Origin: Verrucomicrobiales bacterium
GTDB taxonomy: Bacteria; Verrucomicrobiota; Verrucomicrobiia; Limisphaerales; JAYPXF01
DNA length: 64,000 nt
Assembly (NCBI GenBank): GCA_002715965.1
Contig: PBAL01000038.1
Coordinates: 1 to 64,000, forward strand
Direction: 5' to 3'
The notes beneath the pieces are model-generated. The model was not told the origin of the DNA. It made no database searches and saw nothing but the letters and a program-made list of their open reading frames with translations. Position 1 is the first letter of the stretch; every line of letters begins with the position of its first letter. Of the stretch, positions 8,090-17,884 are shown in pieces. The translations under genes and the position numbers were made by a program.

Positions 8090-9449
8090 CTGGCTGGACC
8101 GGCAGGGTGAGGGTGAATTCCGTTCCCGCGTCGCCCGTTTCGAATTCCAAGTCACCGCCGTGGAGGCGGGCGATCTTCCGGCAAACTGCAAGTCCCATGC
8201 CGGTGCCTGCCGTTTTGGTGGTGAAATATGGATCGAAGATGTTTGGTGCGACGGTGCTCGCAACTCCAGATCCCTGATCGGCCACGGCGATCTTCGTCAT
8301 GCAATCGCCGGTCGGTGATGAGAGACGCACTTTGATTTCGCCGGGATCCGTCATGGCATCCAATGCATTCAGCAACAGGTTGAGCAGGACCTGTTGAATG
8401 CGGTCGCCATCCACGTTGAGCATCATTGGATCACTTCTTTCGAAGATCACCCGGATCGACTTCTTGGCGGCTTGCGGCGCGACCAACTTCACGGCATGGG
8501 TGACGAGTTCCGTGACGTTGTGTTCGCGCAGATTCAAGGCGTCGGCCGTGGCGTAGCTTCGAAACGCCTCCAGCACGCCGGAGATCCGGGGTAGTTCCAC
8601 CCCCAGTACTTCCAGATTCTCGCGAATGTTGGGATCGGTTTCGTCGCGGAGGTTCTCCGTGAGGAGTTGCACGTGCAAGGAGAGGGCGCTGAGTGGATTC
8701 TTGATCTCGTGTTGCAGACCGGCCGCCACCGGTCCCAAGCCCATGTAGCCTTCCATGCGCTGCATACGTTTTCGGATCAGTTCGCCTTCGGTCACGTCCC
8801 GGAGGTGCAGGACGGTTCCGTGGATTTCACCGGCTCCATCGCGCAGCACGTGGCCATCCACGAGCAGATTGACCTGGTTGTCGGAGCGGTGAAATTCGAA
8901 CGGCTCGTGTCGTATGGGCGATCGCTGCTCAAGAATGCGAGCGGATAAACTCCCCAACTCCAGTCCGGTGCGCGTGTCGAGCTCTTCCAGGGTTGCATCG
9001 TTCCGAGGGAAGGAAGAACCAAGGATCCGTAGCGCCTCGCGATTAATCAGGCTGATTTGGCCTTCGCGATCACCGGTGATCACGCCCTCCCCCATGCTCT
9101 CCAGGATATCCCCGGCTTCGCGCTGGACATTTTGGAGAGACTTCTGACTGTTCAGATAGCCGCGCAGGACGAGTGACAGAATCACGAACGCGGAGATCAG
9201 CACAAACAACAGGACGATCGTCAGAATTAATTGCCAACGAAGCTCTTCCGGAAACGGTGCGAGCGAATCGATTTTCTCGGAGGTGTGAACCCGAAGTAGT
9301 TCACCGATCGCGTCCTGCTCCTTGCGTACCTCGTATACCATCCACATCGTGCCGAATGTTGCCCCAATCAACAGCACCAGAAGCCCCATGGTGAGGGGTA
9401 ATAGAACGGGCGGAATCTGCTTCTTGCTGGCAAGGAACACGCTGGCCAC
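8076..9449 (-). CDS. Membrane sensor histidine kinase, partner of the sigma-54 regulator
   Basis: About 457 residues from GTG 9449, preceded by AGGA at 7 nt. An in-frame ATG at 9590 would add 47 residues, but that stretch contains the operator at 9553-9588 and lacks homology, so I prefer the shorter form. Two membrane segments (about 13-36 and 73-96) flank a short extracytoplasmic loop of about 35 residues. A PAS-like domain (ILESMGEGVITGDREG) follows. The HisKA motif GLQHEIKNPLSAL carries His247, the N-box is NLLLNALDAM, and the G-boxes are DQGSG and GTGMGLAV. It is an NtrB/AtoS-type kinase; the very short sensory loop suggests sensing within or at the membrane. The stimulus is unknown. Confidence 0.93.
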   Translation of the reverse strand: MASVFLASKKQIPPVLLPLTMGLLVLLIGATFGTMWMVYEVRKEQDAIGELLRVHTSEKIDSLAPFPEELRWQLILTIVLLFVLISAFVILSLVLRGYLNSQKSLQNVQREAGDILESMGEGVITGDREGQISLINREALRILGSSFPRNDATLEELDTRTGLELGSLSARILEQRSPIRHEPFEFHRSDNQVNLLVDGHVLRDGAGEIHGTVLHLRDVTEGELIRKRMQRMEGYMGLGPVAAGLQHEIKNPLSALSLHVQLLTENLRDETDPNIRENLEVLGVELPRISGVLEAFRSYATADALNLREHNVTELVTHAVKLVAPQAAKKSIRVIFERSDPMMLNVDGDRIQQVLLNLLLNALDAMTDPGEIKVRLSSPTGDCMTKIAVADQGSGVASTVAPNIFDPYFTTKTAGTGMGLAVCRKIARLHGGDLEFETGDAGTEFTLTLPVQPDGNN

Positions 9450-9552
9450 AGTCCTATCCTGTTCCTTGAGGAACGTCAGGTAGGAACTGCCCGCGCAACA
9501 AAGAAATTGGCCGAAGCGAAGGGCTGGAAGATCGTTGTAGCTGTTCGTGGTC

Positions 9553-9588
9553 TGCAAAAACTTGCAGGCCGCGCGCAGGTATTTGCAC
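9553..9588. promoter_or_regulatory. Composite tandem operator (copy B) between kinase and carbonic anhydrase genes
   Basis: TGCAA-AAAC-TTGCA at 9553-9566 is a perfect inverted repeat, and a degenerate second site, CGCAG-GTAT-TTGCA, lies 21 bp on at 9574-9587. With copy A it shares the composite TGCAA-N4-TTGCAGGC-N5-GCA-N5-TTGCAC. It lies 104 bp upstream of the kinase start on one side and 82 bp upstream of the carbonic anhydrase start on the other. A weak sigma-70-like -35 (TTGACG, 9597-9602) abuts it toward carbonic anhydrase. I found no convincing -24/-12 promoter in either direction. It may serve autoregulation of the two-component operon, control of carbonic anhydrase, or both. Confidence 0.6.
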
Positions 9589-9670
9589 AAGTCTGATTGA
9601 CGCGAGCCGGTTTTCGATTAACTTCGCGGCGTTTTAGCCAGAAACAGATACCAAAATTGAAACGAATCTC

Positions 9671-10333
9671 ATGAGCGAACTCGACCCCTGTCAGGTAGTT
9701 ACCAAGGACATTCAGAACGATGCATCCCCCGATGACATCTTGGCCCTCTTAACTGCCGGTAACCAACGATTCCGTTACAACAACATGGCTTCAAGGAAAC
9801 ACAGCGACGACGTGGTAGCGACTGCCGGTGGGCAGGCACCCCTGGCTGTTGTGCTTGCGTGCATGGATTCACGAGTGGGGCCAGAGGTGATTTTTGACGC
9901 GGGTGTGGGTGACATCTTCAGCATCCGGGTCGCAGGCAACATCGTGTCTTCCGAAGCGCTGGGCAGCATGGAATACGGTTGCGGAGTCGCTGGTTCCAAA
10001 GTGGTGATTGTGATCGGGCACACTCGCTGCGGCGCAGTCAATGCCACGATCGACCTGATGGGCAAGGATGCCGTGGGTGAAACGGGGCTCGGCAACATCG
10101 CCTCCGTTACCGGTCCCATCGGCCGGGCGGTGGAGCAGGAAACCAGCGAATCCGATGATCGGTCATCCCAGAACGAAGATTTTTCAATTCGGGTGACGGA
10201 ACTGAACGTTCTCCAAACCATCAAGGATATCCGGGAAAAGAGCTCGGTCATCGACAAGCTCGCGAGCGGAGACGATTTCAAGATCGTCGGGGCTGTTTAC
10301 GACGTTCGCAACGGCGAAGTGAGATTCCTCTAA
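9671..10333 (+). CDS. Beta-class carbonic anhydrase
   Basis: 220 residues, ATG at 9671, no signal peptide. The zinc-site pattern of beta-carbonic anhydrases is complete: Cys64-x-Asp66-x-Arg68 (ACMDSR) and His117-x-x-Cys120 (GHTRCGA). It interconverts CO2 and bicarbonate in the cytoplasm. A polar loop rich in Ser/Asp/Glu (about residues 155-172) interrupts the C-terminal part. The gene is followed 73 bp later by a SulP transporter with a STAS domain, a pairing known from bicarbonate uptake in other bacteria. Operator copy B lies upstream, so control by the neighbouring two-component system is possible. Confidence 0.94.
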   Translation: MSELDPCQVVTKDIQNDASPDDILALLTAGNQRFRYNNMASRKHSDDVVATAGGQAPLAVVLACMDSRVGPEVIFDAGVGDIFSIRVAGNIVSSEALGSMEYGCGVAGSKVVIVIGHTRCGAVNATIDLMGKDAVGETGLGNIASVTGPIGRAVEQETSESDDRSSQNEDFSIRVTELNVLQTIKDIREKSSVIDKLASGDDFKIVGAVYDVRNGEVRFL

Positions 10334-10406
10334 CCACATCAAGTACAACCAGAACAAAGGATCGGCCGAAACCGGCCCGGTCAGCTTTAACCCTCAAACA
10401 ATCGAC

Positions 10407-12059
10407 ATGTTTAAGAACTTCTTCAAAAAGGAAGACCTGCGCGGGGATCTCTTCGGTGGAATCACGGCAGGTATCGTGGCCATCCCGCTTGCCTTGGCGT
10501 TCGGATCCAGCTCCGGCATGGGCGCAATCTACGGACTCTATGGCGCCTTTGCCATCGGCATCGTGGCTGCGATCTTTGGCGGAACGCCCACCCAGATCAG
10601 CGGGCCGACCGGACCCATGACCGTCATCTCTGCGATTGTGGTCGCAGCGGCCGTCACCGAGTTCGGATCAACAGAGGCAGGTCTCGGCTTGATCGTTGCC
10701 TGTTTCCTTGCATCCGGTGCCATCCAGGTGCTGATGGGCGTGTTGGGTATGGGCAAGTTCATTCGGTTTATTCCATATCCGGTGTTGTCGGGTTTCATGA
10801 CGGGGATCGGGGTCATTATCATCATACTCCAGATTTTTCCTGCCTTCGGCATGGCGAGTTCGCCCAAGACCCTTGAGGTGATCAAAAACCTCGGGGGCCT
10901 GTTCAAAGACCCCTTGAACTTTGCAGAACTCGGAATCTGTGCAGCGACAGTCGTCATCATCTACACATTCCCACGACTGACCAAGGCCGTGCCCAGCGCC
11001 TTGGTGGCGTTGGTTGCCATGACGGCTACGGCAGCCATCTTTGACTTGGACGTTCGCCTGATTGCCGACGAAAAGGGCGGAGTGCCCAAGGGTTTCCCGA
11101 AAATCCTTGTGGGGGAACTGAGTTCCGTCACCTCGGCTCACATCGTCATGGTGATCAAGTTTGGTGCCATGCTTGCCGCGCTGGGCGCGATTGACTCGCT
11201 GTTGACCTCGGTGGTGGCGGACAAGGTGACGCGCACGCGACACAACTCCAATCGGGAACTGATCGGGCAGGGACTCGGCAATCTGGCTTCGGGCTGTATT
11301 GGTGGCCTGCCTGGTGCGGGTGCCACAATGCGTACCGTGGTGAACGTCAATGCTGGTGGTCGCAACAAGATTTCCGGTGTTGTTCACGGTGTGCTGTTGC
11401 TGCTGTTGCTGCTGGGCTTGGGGCCTCTTGCCAACAAGATCCCGTTCAGCGTGCTGGCCGGCATTCTGTTCACCGTTGGATATGGCATCGTCGATCGCAA
11501 GGGATTCAAGGATATGAAGGCCGTTCCAGTTTCGGACTCTGTCATTCTCTGGACTGTTCTCGTGTTGACCGTCTTCTGGAATCTTCTTTACGCGGTGGCG
11601 ATTGGCGTGCTCATGGCATTCCTCATATCGATCAAGAAGAATGGGTTTGGTGGGACGATGTCACTCATCGGCACCGCTGAGCGGGCGGCGAAAGAGGATG
11701 GCAAGGCCGAGTCCGGCGATGTTTTCGTGCACGATGTCAAGGGGCCGCAATTCTTCGGCACTGTGTTCGCCTTCCGCGACTTGGTTTCGAAGTTTCCCAA
11801 GGCCAAATACGTCGTCTTGAACCTGACCGAAGCGACTGAGTTTGACCAAAGCGCTGCCTATGGACTCGGTGACGCGCTGCTGGACATCAAAGACGGCGAC
11901 ATGACTCCGCTCCTGATCACGCCCGACAACGACAACAAGAAGCGCCTCGAACAGACCAACCTCATCCCCGGGACCGTTCCGAGCGACCAGGTCTTCGCCG
12001 ACTCCAAAGCCTGCAACGAATGGCTTGAGTCCAAGGGTGTTGATGCGCCCAAGGCGTAA
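10407..12059 (+). CDS. SulP-family anion transporter with STAS domain (bicarbonate or sulfate)
   Basis: 550 residues. The core (about 10-420) has the hydrophobic helices and signature of SLC26/SulP proteins, starting LRGDLFGGITAGIVAIPLAL, then SGPTGPMTVI and the conserved GGLPGAGATMRTVVN. The C-terminus (about 440-550) is a STAS domain (YVVLNLTEATEFDQSAAYGL). The family transports sulfate, bicarbonate or other anions, often with sodium or protons. Pairing with a carbonic anhydrase 73 bp upstream favours bicarbonate by analogy with BicA-type and SulP-CA partners, but sulfate cannot be excluded. A leucine-rich CTG/TTG run near 11390 is coding. A strong terminator follows the gene. Confidence 0.92.
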   Translation: MFKNFFKKEDLRGDLFGGITAGIVAIPLALAFGSSSGMGAIYGLYGAFAIGIVAAIFGGTPTQISGPTGPMTVISAIVVAAAVTEFGSTEAGLGLIVACFLASGAIQVLMGVLGMGKFIRFIPYPVLSGFMTGIGVIIIILQIFPAFGMASSPKTLEVIKNLGGLFKDPLNFAELGICAATVVIIYTFPRLTKAVPSALVALVAMTATAAIFDLDVRLIADEKGGVPKGFPKILVGELSSVTSAHIVMVIKFGAMLAALGAIDSLLTSVVADKVTRTRHNSNRELIGQGLGNLASGCIGGLPGAGATMRTVVNVNAGGRNKISGVVHGVLLLLLLLGLGPLANKIPFSVLAGILFTVGYGIVDRKGFKDMKAVPVSDSVILWTVLVLTVFWNLLYAVAIGVLMAFLISIKKNGFGGTMSLIGTAERAAKEDGKAESGDVFVHDVKGPQFFGTVFAFRDLVSKFPKAKYVVLNLTEATEFDQSAAYGLGDALLDIKDGDMTPLLITPDNDNKKRLEQTNLIPGTVPSDQVFADSKACNEWLESKGVDAPKA

Positions 12060-12086
12060 TCGCGGGAGTTAGTTTAGAACCAAGCG

Positions 12087-12117
12087 AAAGCAGTGCGGTC
12101 CCCGCACTGCTTTTCTT
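12087..12117 (+). terminator. Rho-independent terminator of the carbonic anhydrase-SulP unit
   Basis: A 9-bp GC-rich stem (GCAGTGCGG at 12090-12098 with CCGCACTGC at 12102-12110) encloses a 3-nt loop and is followed by TTTTCTTT. It begins 30 bp after the SulP stop codon. The AAA before the stem and the T-run extend the pairing. Confidence 0.92.
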
Positions 12118-12190
12118 TGTACCACCATCGGCTTGAACACAGGGCATGGCTTGCACGTCCACGGTATTTCGGGATAATCCCTGCTCGTCG

Positions 12191-15100
12191 ATGATCAGCA
12201 ACAAACCCATCGCCATTTTGCTTGGATTCGCGTTGCTGCCGTTTGGTGGAACTGGCGCGACCGTCGATTTCAATCGCGATATCAAACCGATCCTTTCGAA
12301 CAATTGCTTCACCTGCCATGGACCGGACGAGGAAGAGCGAAAGGCGAAGCTCCGTTTGGACGAGAGGGGCAGCGCTATTGCCGATCGCGATGGCTACTCC
12401 GCGATTATACCGGGCAAACCGGATCTCAGCGAACTCATCAAGCGGATCGCTGCCTCGGACGACGATGTCATGCCCCCGCCTGACAAAGGACAACGGCTCA
12501 CACGGGAGCAGGTTCAGCTTTTCAAGGACTGGATCGCTCAAGGTGCCAAGTACGACGTGCATTGGTCGTATGCCCGGGTGAAGCGTCCGGATGTTCCCGT
12601 GGCTTCGCGATCCAAATGGATCAGCAACGACATCGATCAGTTCATCCTGCGGAAACTCCGCGCCAACGGACTCACGCCATCTCCAGAAGCAGATCGTTGG
12701 ACACTGGCCCGCCGAGCGGCTATTGACCTGACCGGCCTGCCGCCTTCGGTTGAGGAACTACAGCGGTTCATCGAGGACAAGAACCCAAAGTCCTTTGAGC
12801 GTTATGTTGACGGTTTGCTGGACAAGACGGAGTTTGGCGAACACTGGGCTGGCATGTGGTTGGACTTGGCGCGCTACGCCGATTCAGCGGGCTATCCGAG
12901 TGACCCCGGACGCACCATCTGGTCTTACCGCGATTGGGTGATCTCGGCGTTCAATGACAACATGCCCTTCGATCAATTCACGATCGAGCAGATCGCCGGG
13001 GACATGTTGTCCAAGCCAACGGATTCGCAACTTATTGCCACCGCCTTCCACCGCAACACGATGACGCAGAATGAAGGCGGAACCAGCGACGAGGAGTTTC
13101 GCAACGCTGCTGTCGTGGATCGGGTGAACACCACTCTTGCGGTCTGGATGGGAACTTCCATGGCCTGTGCCCAATGCCACACTCACAAGTACGATCCGAT
13201 CACGCAGCACGAGTATTTTTCTTTCCACGCCATCCTGAACAATTCCGCCGACGCAGACAAACGGGACGAGAGTCCGCTGCATCGGTTTTACACGGACGCA
13301 CAAAAGAAATCGCGCCGCGGATGGCAGGATGAGGTTGCCCAGATCGACAAACAGTTCGCCTCACCTCAAACCGCTTGGTTCCGCGGATTGCCTGCGTGGG
13401 AGAAACAGTTTGCGGCCGGATTGAAATGGCATTCTCCCAAGCCTTCGCTCGTTCGCTCGCAGAAGAAGTCGAAGCTAGAGATTCTGGACGACAACTCCGT
13501 GCGTAATCTGACCGAAGCCGGTCCCGATGCGTATACGATTCAGATTCCGTTGAAGGGTGACACACTCTCAGCGGTTCGGATCCAAGCCTTGGCCGATGAG
13601 AAGCTACCCAAGAAAGGACCCGGTTTGACCGCGGGCAATTTTGTGATCAGCAAGGTGACGGCGGATTTGATCTACGAAGGCGTTCCGCCCTTGAAGGGCA
13701 AGATCGTACGGGTGGAACTCCCTGGCAGTAAGCCATTCCTGCATCTTGCTGAAGTACAGGTGTTCAGCGGCACAGGAAACGTCGCCCCGAAAGGGAAAGC
13801 AAGGCAGAGCAGCGATTATGCGGACGCGGTCGCTGCCAGGGCGATCGATGGCAATACCAACGGTGATTACTTCAAAAAATCCGTTTCCCACACCGCGGGT
13901 AAAGGACCCGTTGACTGGTGGGAGGTCGAACTCAAGGACGCCGTTCCCATAAACAAGATCGTGTTGTGGAACCGCACGGATGGAAACGTGGCGTCTCGCT
14001 TGAAGAGCTACACAGTCAAGGTGTTGGACGCGAAACGGAACACGGTCTGGTCGAAGGAGGAAGCGAAGCATCCGGTGAAGAACAAAGAGTTTGCCATCGG
14101 CGGCCCAATGCCGATCAAGTTCCGCTCCGCGCTCGCGGATTACACGCAGCCCAATTTCTCACCCAGTGCCATCATTGGCGACAAGCTGACCAAGGACAAA
14201 GGTTGGGCCGTAGGCGGAAAGATTGGTGAGAATCATCATGTCACGCTGATTCCCTCCGGGCGCGTGGGAATTCAACCGGGGGCAAAGCTCCGACTCATCG
14301 TTCGGCAGAATTACAAGGGCAATAAACATTTGCTCGGACGTTTCCGCGTGAGCACGACCGATGACAATCGGATCGAACAGTGGCTGAAGATTCCTCAATC
14401 CGTCCTCGCGAGCCTCGGGACGAAGAAGGAGAATCGGAAAGACGCGCAACAGGCCGGTATCAACGACTACTACGTGCGCAATGTCGCCGTGCAGACGCGT
14501 GATCTGCGAAACAGATTTGCATCGCTCAAGAAGCAGATTGCGGATCAGAAGATGACTTCCATTCCGGTCATGCAGGAACTCGCTGCGGACAAGGGACGCA
14601 CCAATCGCGTGCAGATTCGCGGCAGCTATCAAAACCTTGGAGATCACGTGAAGCCAGGGGTGCCGGCCGCGTTTCATCCACTGCCGAAATCCGCCCAGGC
14701 CGATCGGCTTGCCATGGCCAAATGGCTCGTCTCCAAAGACAATCCGCTCACCGCCCGGGTGACGGTCAATCGATTCTGGGAACGCCTCTTTGGCACGGGG
14801 CTCGTGCGCACGAGCGAAGAGTTCGGCGCGCAGGGGGAGCTTCCGACCCATCCCGAACTTCTGGACTGGCTCGCGGCTGAGTTTGTTGAGGGCGGATGGA
14901 ACGTGAAGGAACTGTTGAAGAAACTCGTTGCGTCATCCAGCTATCGGCAGTCCTCCAAAGTCACCCCCAAGCTGCTGCAGGCGGATCCCATGAATCGCCT
15001 GATCAGCCGCGGTCCCAGGTTCCGGGCTACGGGAGAAGTTCTGCGTGATCAGGCATTGTATGTCAGCGGATTGCTGAGCGCGAAGATGTATGGCGAACCG

Positions 15101-15643
15101 GTTCGCCCCGTCCGCCCAAACCTCGGCCTGAGCACGGCATTTGGCCGCAGCAATGACTGGACGCCGAGCAAAGGCGAAGATGCTCATCGGCGTTCGATTT
15201 ACACCTTGGTACGCCGGAATAGTCCGTATCCGTCGTTCAGCATCTTTGACGCTCCGAACCGTGAAGCCTGCACCATTCGTCGGAGCCGCAGCAACACGCC
15301 TCTTCAGGCTTTCGTCACCATGAACGATCCAGCCTACGTGGAGGCCGCCCAGTCTCTGGCCCGGCGCGTGGTGGAGAAGGGAGGGGGCAGTGATGCCGAG
15401 CGCTTCGGGTATCTGTTCCTCACCTGCACGTCGCGAAAGCCGAAGTCCTTCGAATCGAAACGCCTGCAAGAACTTCTCAATGAAGCTCGCGAGGTTTACG
15501 GAGCGGACGCGGAATTGGCCAAGTCCATGGCGACCGATCCTCTTGGCATGCCGGGTGGAAATGCCAACCTTGCAGAACTCGCTGCATGGACGACCGTTGC
15601 CAATGTCATCCTGAATCTCGACGAAATGATCATGCGCCGTTAG
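12191..15643 (+). CDS. Planctomycete cytochrome C / DUF1549 / DUF1553 protein
   Basis: About 1150 residues from the ATG at 12191, chosen because a signal peptide begins there ([20 protein letters not shown]). CFTCH at 39-43 is the haem-binding motif of the planctomycete cytochrome C domain. DUF1549 follows ([27 protein letters not shown]). In the middle, about residues 500-640, is a discoidin/F5-8 type C-like carbohydrate-binding module ([21 protein letters not shown]). DUF1553 closes the protein ([33 protein letters not shown]). These families occur together in PVC bacteria; their reaction is unproven but their genes sit with sulfatases and glycosidases. The DUF1501 gene starts 18 bp downstream, the usual operon partner. 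Confidence 0.92.
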   Translation: MISNKPIAILLGFALLPFGGTGATVDFNRDIKPILSNNCFTCHGPDEEERKAKLRLDERGSAIADRDGYSAIIPGKPDLSELIKRIAASDDDVMPPPDKGQRLTREQVQLFKDWIAQGAKYDVHWSYARVKRPDVPVASRSKWISNDIDQFILRKLRANGLTPSPEADRWTLARRAAIDLTGLPPSVEELQRFIEDKNPKSFERYVDGLLDKTEFGEHWAGMWLDLARYADSAGYPSDPGRTIWSYRDWVISAFNDNMPFDQFTIEQIAGDMLSKPTDSQLIATAFHRNTMTQNEGGTSDEEFRNAAVVDRVNTTLAVWMGTSMACAQCHTHKYDPITQHEYFSFHAILNNSADADKRDESPLHRFYTDAQKKSRRGWQDEVAQIDKQFASPQTAWFRGLPAWEKQFAAGLKWHSPKPSLVRSQKKSKLEILDDNSVRNLTEAGPDAYTIQIPLKGDTLSAVRIQALADEKLPKKGPGLTAGNFVISKVTADLIYEGVPPLKGKIVRVELPGSKPFLHLAEVQVFSGTGNVAPKGKARQSSDYADAVAARAIDGNTNGDYFKKSVSHTAGKGPVDWWEVELKDAVPINKIVLWNRTDGNVASRLKSYTVKVLDAKRNTVWSKEEAKHPVKNKEFAIGGPMPIKFRSALADYTQPNFSPSAIIGDKLTKDKGWAVGGKIGENHHVTLIPSGRVGIQPGAKLRLIVRQNYKGNKHLLGRFRVSTTDDNRIEQWLKIPQSVLASLGTKKENRKDAQQAGINDYYVRNVAVQTRDLRNRFASLKKQIADQKMTSIPVMQELAADKGRTNRVQIRGSYQNLGDHVKPGVPAAFHPLPKSAQADRLAMAKWLVSKDNPLTARVTVNRFWERLFGTGLVRTSEEFGAQGELPTHPELLDWLAAEFVEGGWNVKELLKKLVASSSYRQSSKVTPKLLQADPMNRLISRGPRFRATGEVLRDQALYVSGLLSAKMYGEPVRPVRPNLGLSTAFGRSNDWTPSKGEDAHRRSIYTLVRRNSPYPSFSIFDAPNREACTIRRSRSNTPLQAFVTMNDPAYVEAAQSLARRVVEKGGGSDAERFGYLFLTCTSRKPKSFESKRLQELLNEAREVYGADAELAKSMATDPLGMPGGNANLAELAAWTTVANVILNLDEMIMRR

Positions 15644-15661
15644 GCCGAACCCAGCATCGAT

Positions 15662-17113
15662 ATGAATCCAGTCGCACAAGAACGCCTGCAACTCCAGACG
15701 CGCCGTCAGTTTCTCAAGGACTCCTCGCAGTTCAGTCTGGGCGCCATGGCGCTCGGCAGTCTTTTGCCGAAGGCCTCCGCGGCCACCGATGTCATCAACC
15801 CGCTCGCGCCCAAGCGCCCCCCCAGTTTCGGTAAGGCGAAGAACGTGATCTACCTCCACATGTCCGGTGCGCCCCCGCACTTGGACATCTTCGATTACAA
15901 GCCCGAACTGGTGAAACGCGACGGTGAAAACTGCCCGGATTCCTACCTCGCCGGCCGTCGCTTTGCATTTACCAGCGGCGTTCCCAAGCTCATGGGTTCG
16001 CCTCGCGAATACAAGCAGCACGGCAAGGCCGGCATCTGGATGAGCGATGCCTGCCCGCACTTCCACGCCATCGCGGATGACATGACGCTCATCCGTTCGA
16101 TGAACACAGATCAGTTTAACCACGCTCCTGCAGAACTGCTTCTGTTCACCGGTTCGCCACGTTCCGGCCGGCCCTCGATGGGCTCCTGGGTGACCTATGG
16201 CCTGGGCAGTGAGAACGAGAATCTTCCCGGCTTCGTCGTGTTGATTTCCAGTGGAACGCAACCCAGCGGTGGTCAGAGCTGCTGGGGAAGCGGATTCATC
16301 CCATCGGTCTACCAAGGAGTCCAGTGTCGATCCAAAGGCGACCCGGTGTTGTTCGTATCCGATCCCTCCGGAATGAAGCGCGACATGCGCCGGGCCACTC
16401 TCGATGCCTTGCGCGACTTGAATGAGTTGCAATCAAAGCAATTTGGGCATCCCGAAACCGCCACCCGAATCGCTCAATACGAACTGGCGTATCGCATGCA
16501 GACCGCCGTGCCCGAGGTCATGGATATCTCGCGCGAATCGAAGAAGACCGTCGAAACCTACGGGGCGACTCCCGGGGCAGCGGGCTTCGCCAACAACTGT
16601 CTGCTCGCACGGCGCCTGGTGGAACAGGGCGTGCGATTTGTTCATTTGTTTGACTGGGGCTGGGATTTCCACGGCACGAATCCTACCACGGGAATTACCG
16701 ACGGATTAACGAACAAGATGGCGCGTACGGACAAGCCCGTTGCTGCGCTCATCAACGACCTGAAAGCGCGCGGGCTGCTCGATGAAACTCTTGTGATCTG
16801 GGGCGGTGAATTCGGGCGTACGCCATTCCGCGAGGGCCGTACTGCCAAAGGCAAGATCTTGGGCCGCGATCACTATCCGGATTGCTACTGCCTCTTCATG
16901 GCCGGCGGAGGCGTGAAGGGCGGCTTTGACTACGGAAAGACCGACGATCTCGGATTCAAGGTGGCGGAGAACAAGGTTCACGTTCACGACTTCCAGGCCA
17001 CCGTCATGCACCTGCTTGGCTTCGATCACGAAAAGCTCACGTATCGGTACCAAGGCCGGGACTTCCGCCTGACGGATGTGCACGGGCACGTGGTGGAGCC
17101 GTTGTTGGCGTAG
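15662..17113 (+). CDS. DUF1501 protein, Tat-exported, partner of the DUF1549/DUF1553 protein
   Basis: 483 residues. A twin-arginine signal (TRRQFLK, then a hydrophobic stretch LGAMALGSLLPKASA) points to export as a folded protein. DUF1501 belongs to the alkaline phosphatase/sulfatase-like superfamily; visible conserved pieces are HMSGAPPHLDIFDYKP, IRSMNTDQFNHAPAEL, VIWGGEFGRTPF and GRDHYPDCY. No formylglycine Cys motif is present, so it is not a classical sulfatase. It follows its DUF1549/DUF1553 partner by 18 bp, the standard arrangement in this phylum. The biochemical role of the pair remains unknown. Confidence 0.92.
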   Translation: MNPVAQERLQLQTRRQFLKDSSQFSLGAMALGSLLPKASAATDVINPLAPKRPPSFGKAKNVIYLHMSGAPPHLDIFDYKPELVKRDGENCPDSYLAGRRFAFTSGVPKLMGSPREYKQHGKAGIWMSDACPHFHAIADDMTLIRSMNTDQFNHAPAELLLFTGSPRSGRPSMGSWVTYGLGSENENLPGFVVLISSGTQPSGGQSCWGSGFIPSVYQGVQCRSKGDPVLFVSDPSGMKRDMRRATLDALRDLNELQSKQFGHPETATRIAQYELAYRMQTAVPEVMDISRESKKTVETYGATPGAAGFANNCLLARRLVEQGVRFVHLFDWGWDFHGTNPTTGITDGLTNKMARTDKPVAALINDLKARGLLDETLVIWGGEFGRTPFREGRTAKGKILGRDHYPDCYCLFMAGGGVKGGFDYGKTDDLGFKVAENKVHVHDFQATVMHLLGFDHEKLTYRYQGRDFRLTDVHGHVVEPLLA

Positions 17114-17218
17114 TCTGCGACACGCATGCTGAGAAGGTGGAATACTCGATCATTCAGCGAAGTTGTTCGCCAATTCGAAGAGCATTTCCCGATTGAATGG
17201 TCTCATTGAAGAATTCGC

Positions 17219-17866
17219 ATGGCCCGAATTCGGATGAGCCTTTTGAATCGCCTGATATTTAGGTGGTTTGACAATAGTCCCGATCGCCATGCGCGAGGAA
17301 ATGATGTCTTTGACAGGCTCTGTTGCTCTGAAGCAATTCAGAGCTGGCATGAATCCTACTCACACTTCACGGGTATTTGGTCTGCGCATGAAATGTTCGA
17401 GCACCACGAACACCGGGTCTTCATGACCGAGAATCAGGGTGTTATGCGTTGGGCAGTACGGAGGACGGATTTTGAGGGCGAAGATCCGGATCCCGCGGTA
17501 TATGTGAGTTCGACCGAAGACGAATCAACTTGGCTTGAAGAGTCTCCTTCGTTTTCGGAGTTCACGGTCGAGTTGTTCCTCTATAACTTGGAGCGCCTTG
17601 GCACGGAGTTTACAGCTTCGGCATACTTGCAGGCTCCCCGGCAGCTCATCAAGTTGGCATCGCAATACCCTCGAATCGAATTGCCACAGCGAAACTGGCC
17701 ACCGTCTCGATATCACGGCGACTGGGATCTGATCATCGGGTTTCAGAATGACGGTGACGGAGGATGGGTTTACGTCTCGGCGAGAAATGCAGAGGCAGCA
17801 ATGGAGCTGTGTTCTCGATTTGGTGAGATTGAACGGGACTCGAAGTCTGGCGATTGGCCTGCGTGA
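17219..17866 (+). CDS. Hypothetical protein, possibly SUKH/SMI1-like
   Basis: 215 residues with no signal peptide or membrane segment. I do not recognise it firmly. It is acidic and rich in Trp, Glu and Asp, with pieces such as FMTENQGVMRWAVR and YVSSTEDESTWLEESPSFSEF. These recall the SMI1/KNR4 (SUKH) fold, whose members often act as immunity or scaffold proteins, but the match is by eye and weak. No toxin gene adjoins it. It lies between the DUF1501 gene and a convergent DUF1501 gene, 18 bp from the latter's stop. An alternative ATG five codons in (17234) is equally possible. Confidence 0.6.
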   Translation: MARIRMSLLNRLIFRWFDNSPDRHARGNDVFDRLCCSEAIQSWHESYSHFTGIWSAHEMFEHHEHRVFMTENQGVMRWAVRRTDFEGEDPDPAVYVSSTEDESTWLEESPSFSEFTVELFLYNLERLGTEFTASAYLQAPRQLIKLASQYPRIELPQRNWPPSRYHGDWDLIIGFQNDGDGGWVYVSARNAEAAMELCSRFGEIERDSKSGDWPA

Positions 17867-17884
17867 TCGCTGACTGAAGCGCCG

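Noticed and set aside
9435-9452. GG-N10-GC spacing on the minus strand at the kinase start, a possible -24/-12 promoter
   Set aside because: The flanking bases (AGGACT and CAGC) do not match TGGCAC/TTGC, and the predicted start would lie inside the gene.
11388-11420. CTG/TTG-rich run resembling a microsatellite
   Set aside because: It encodes a leucine-rich membrane helix of the SulP transporter in frame; no separate element is needed.
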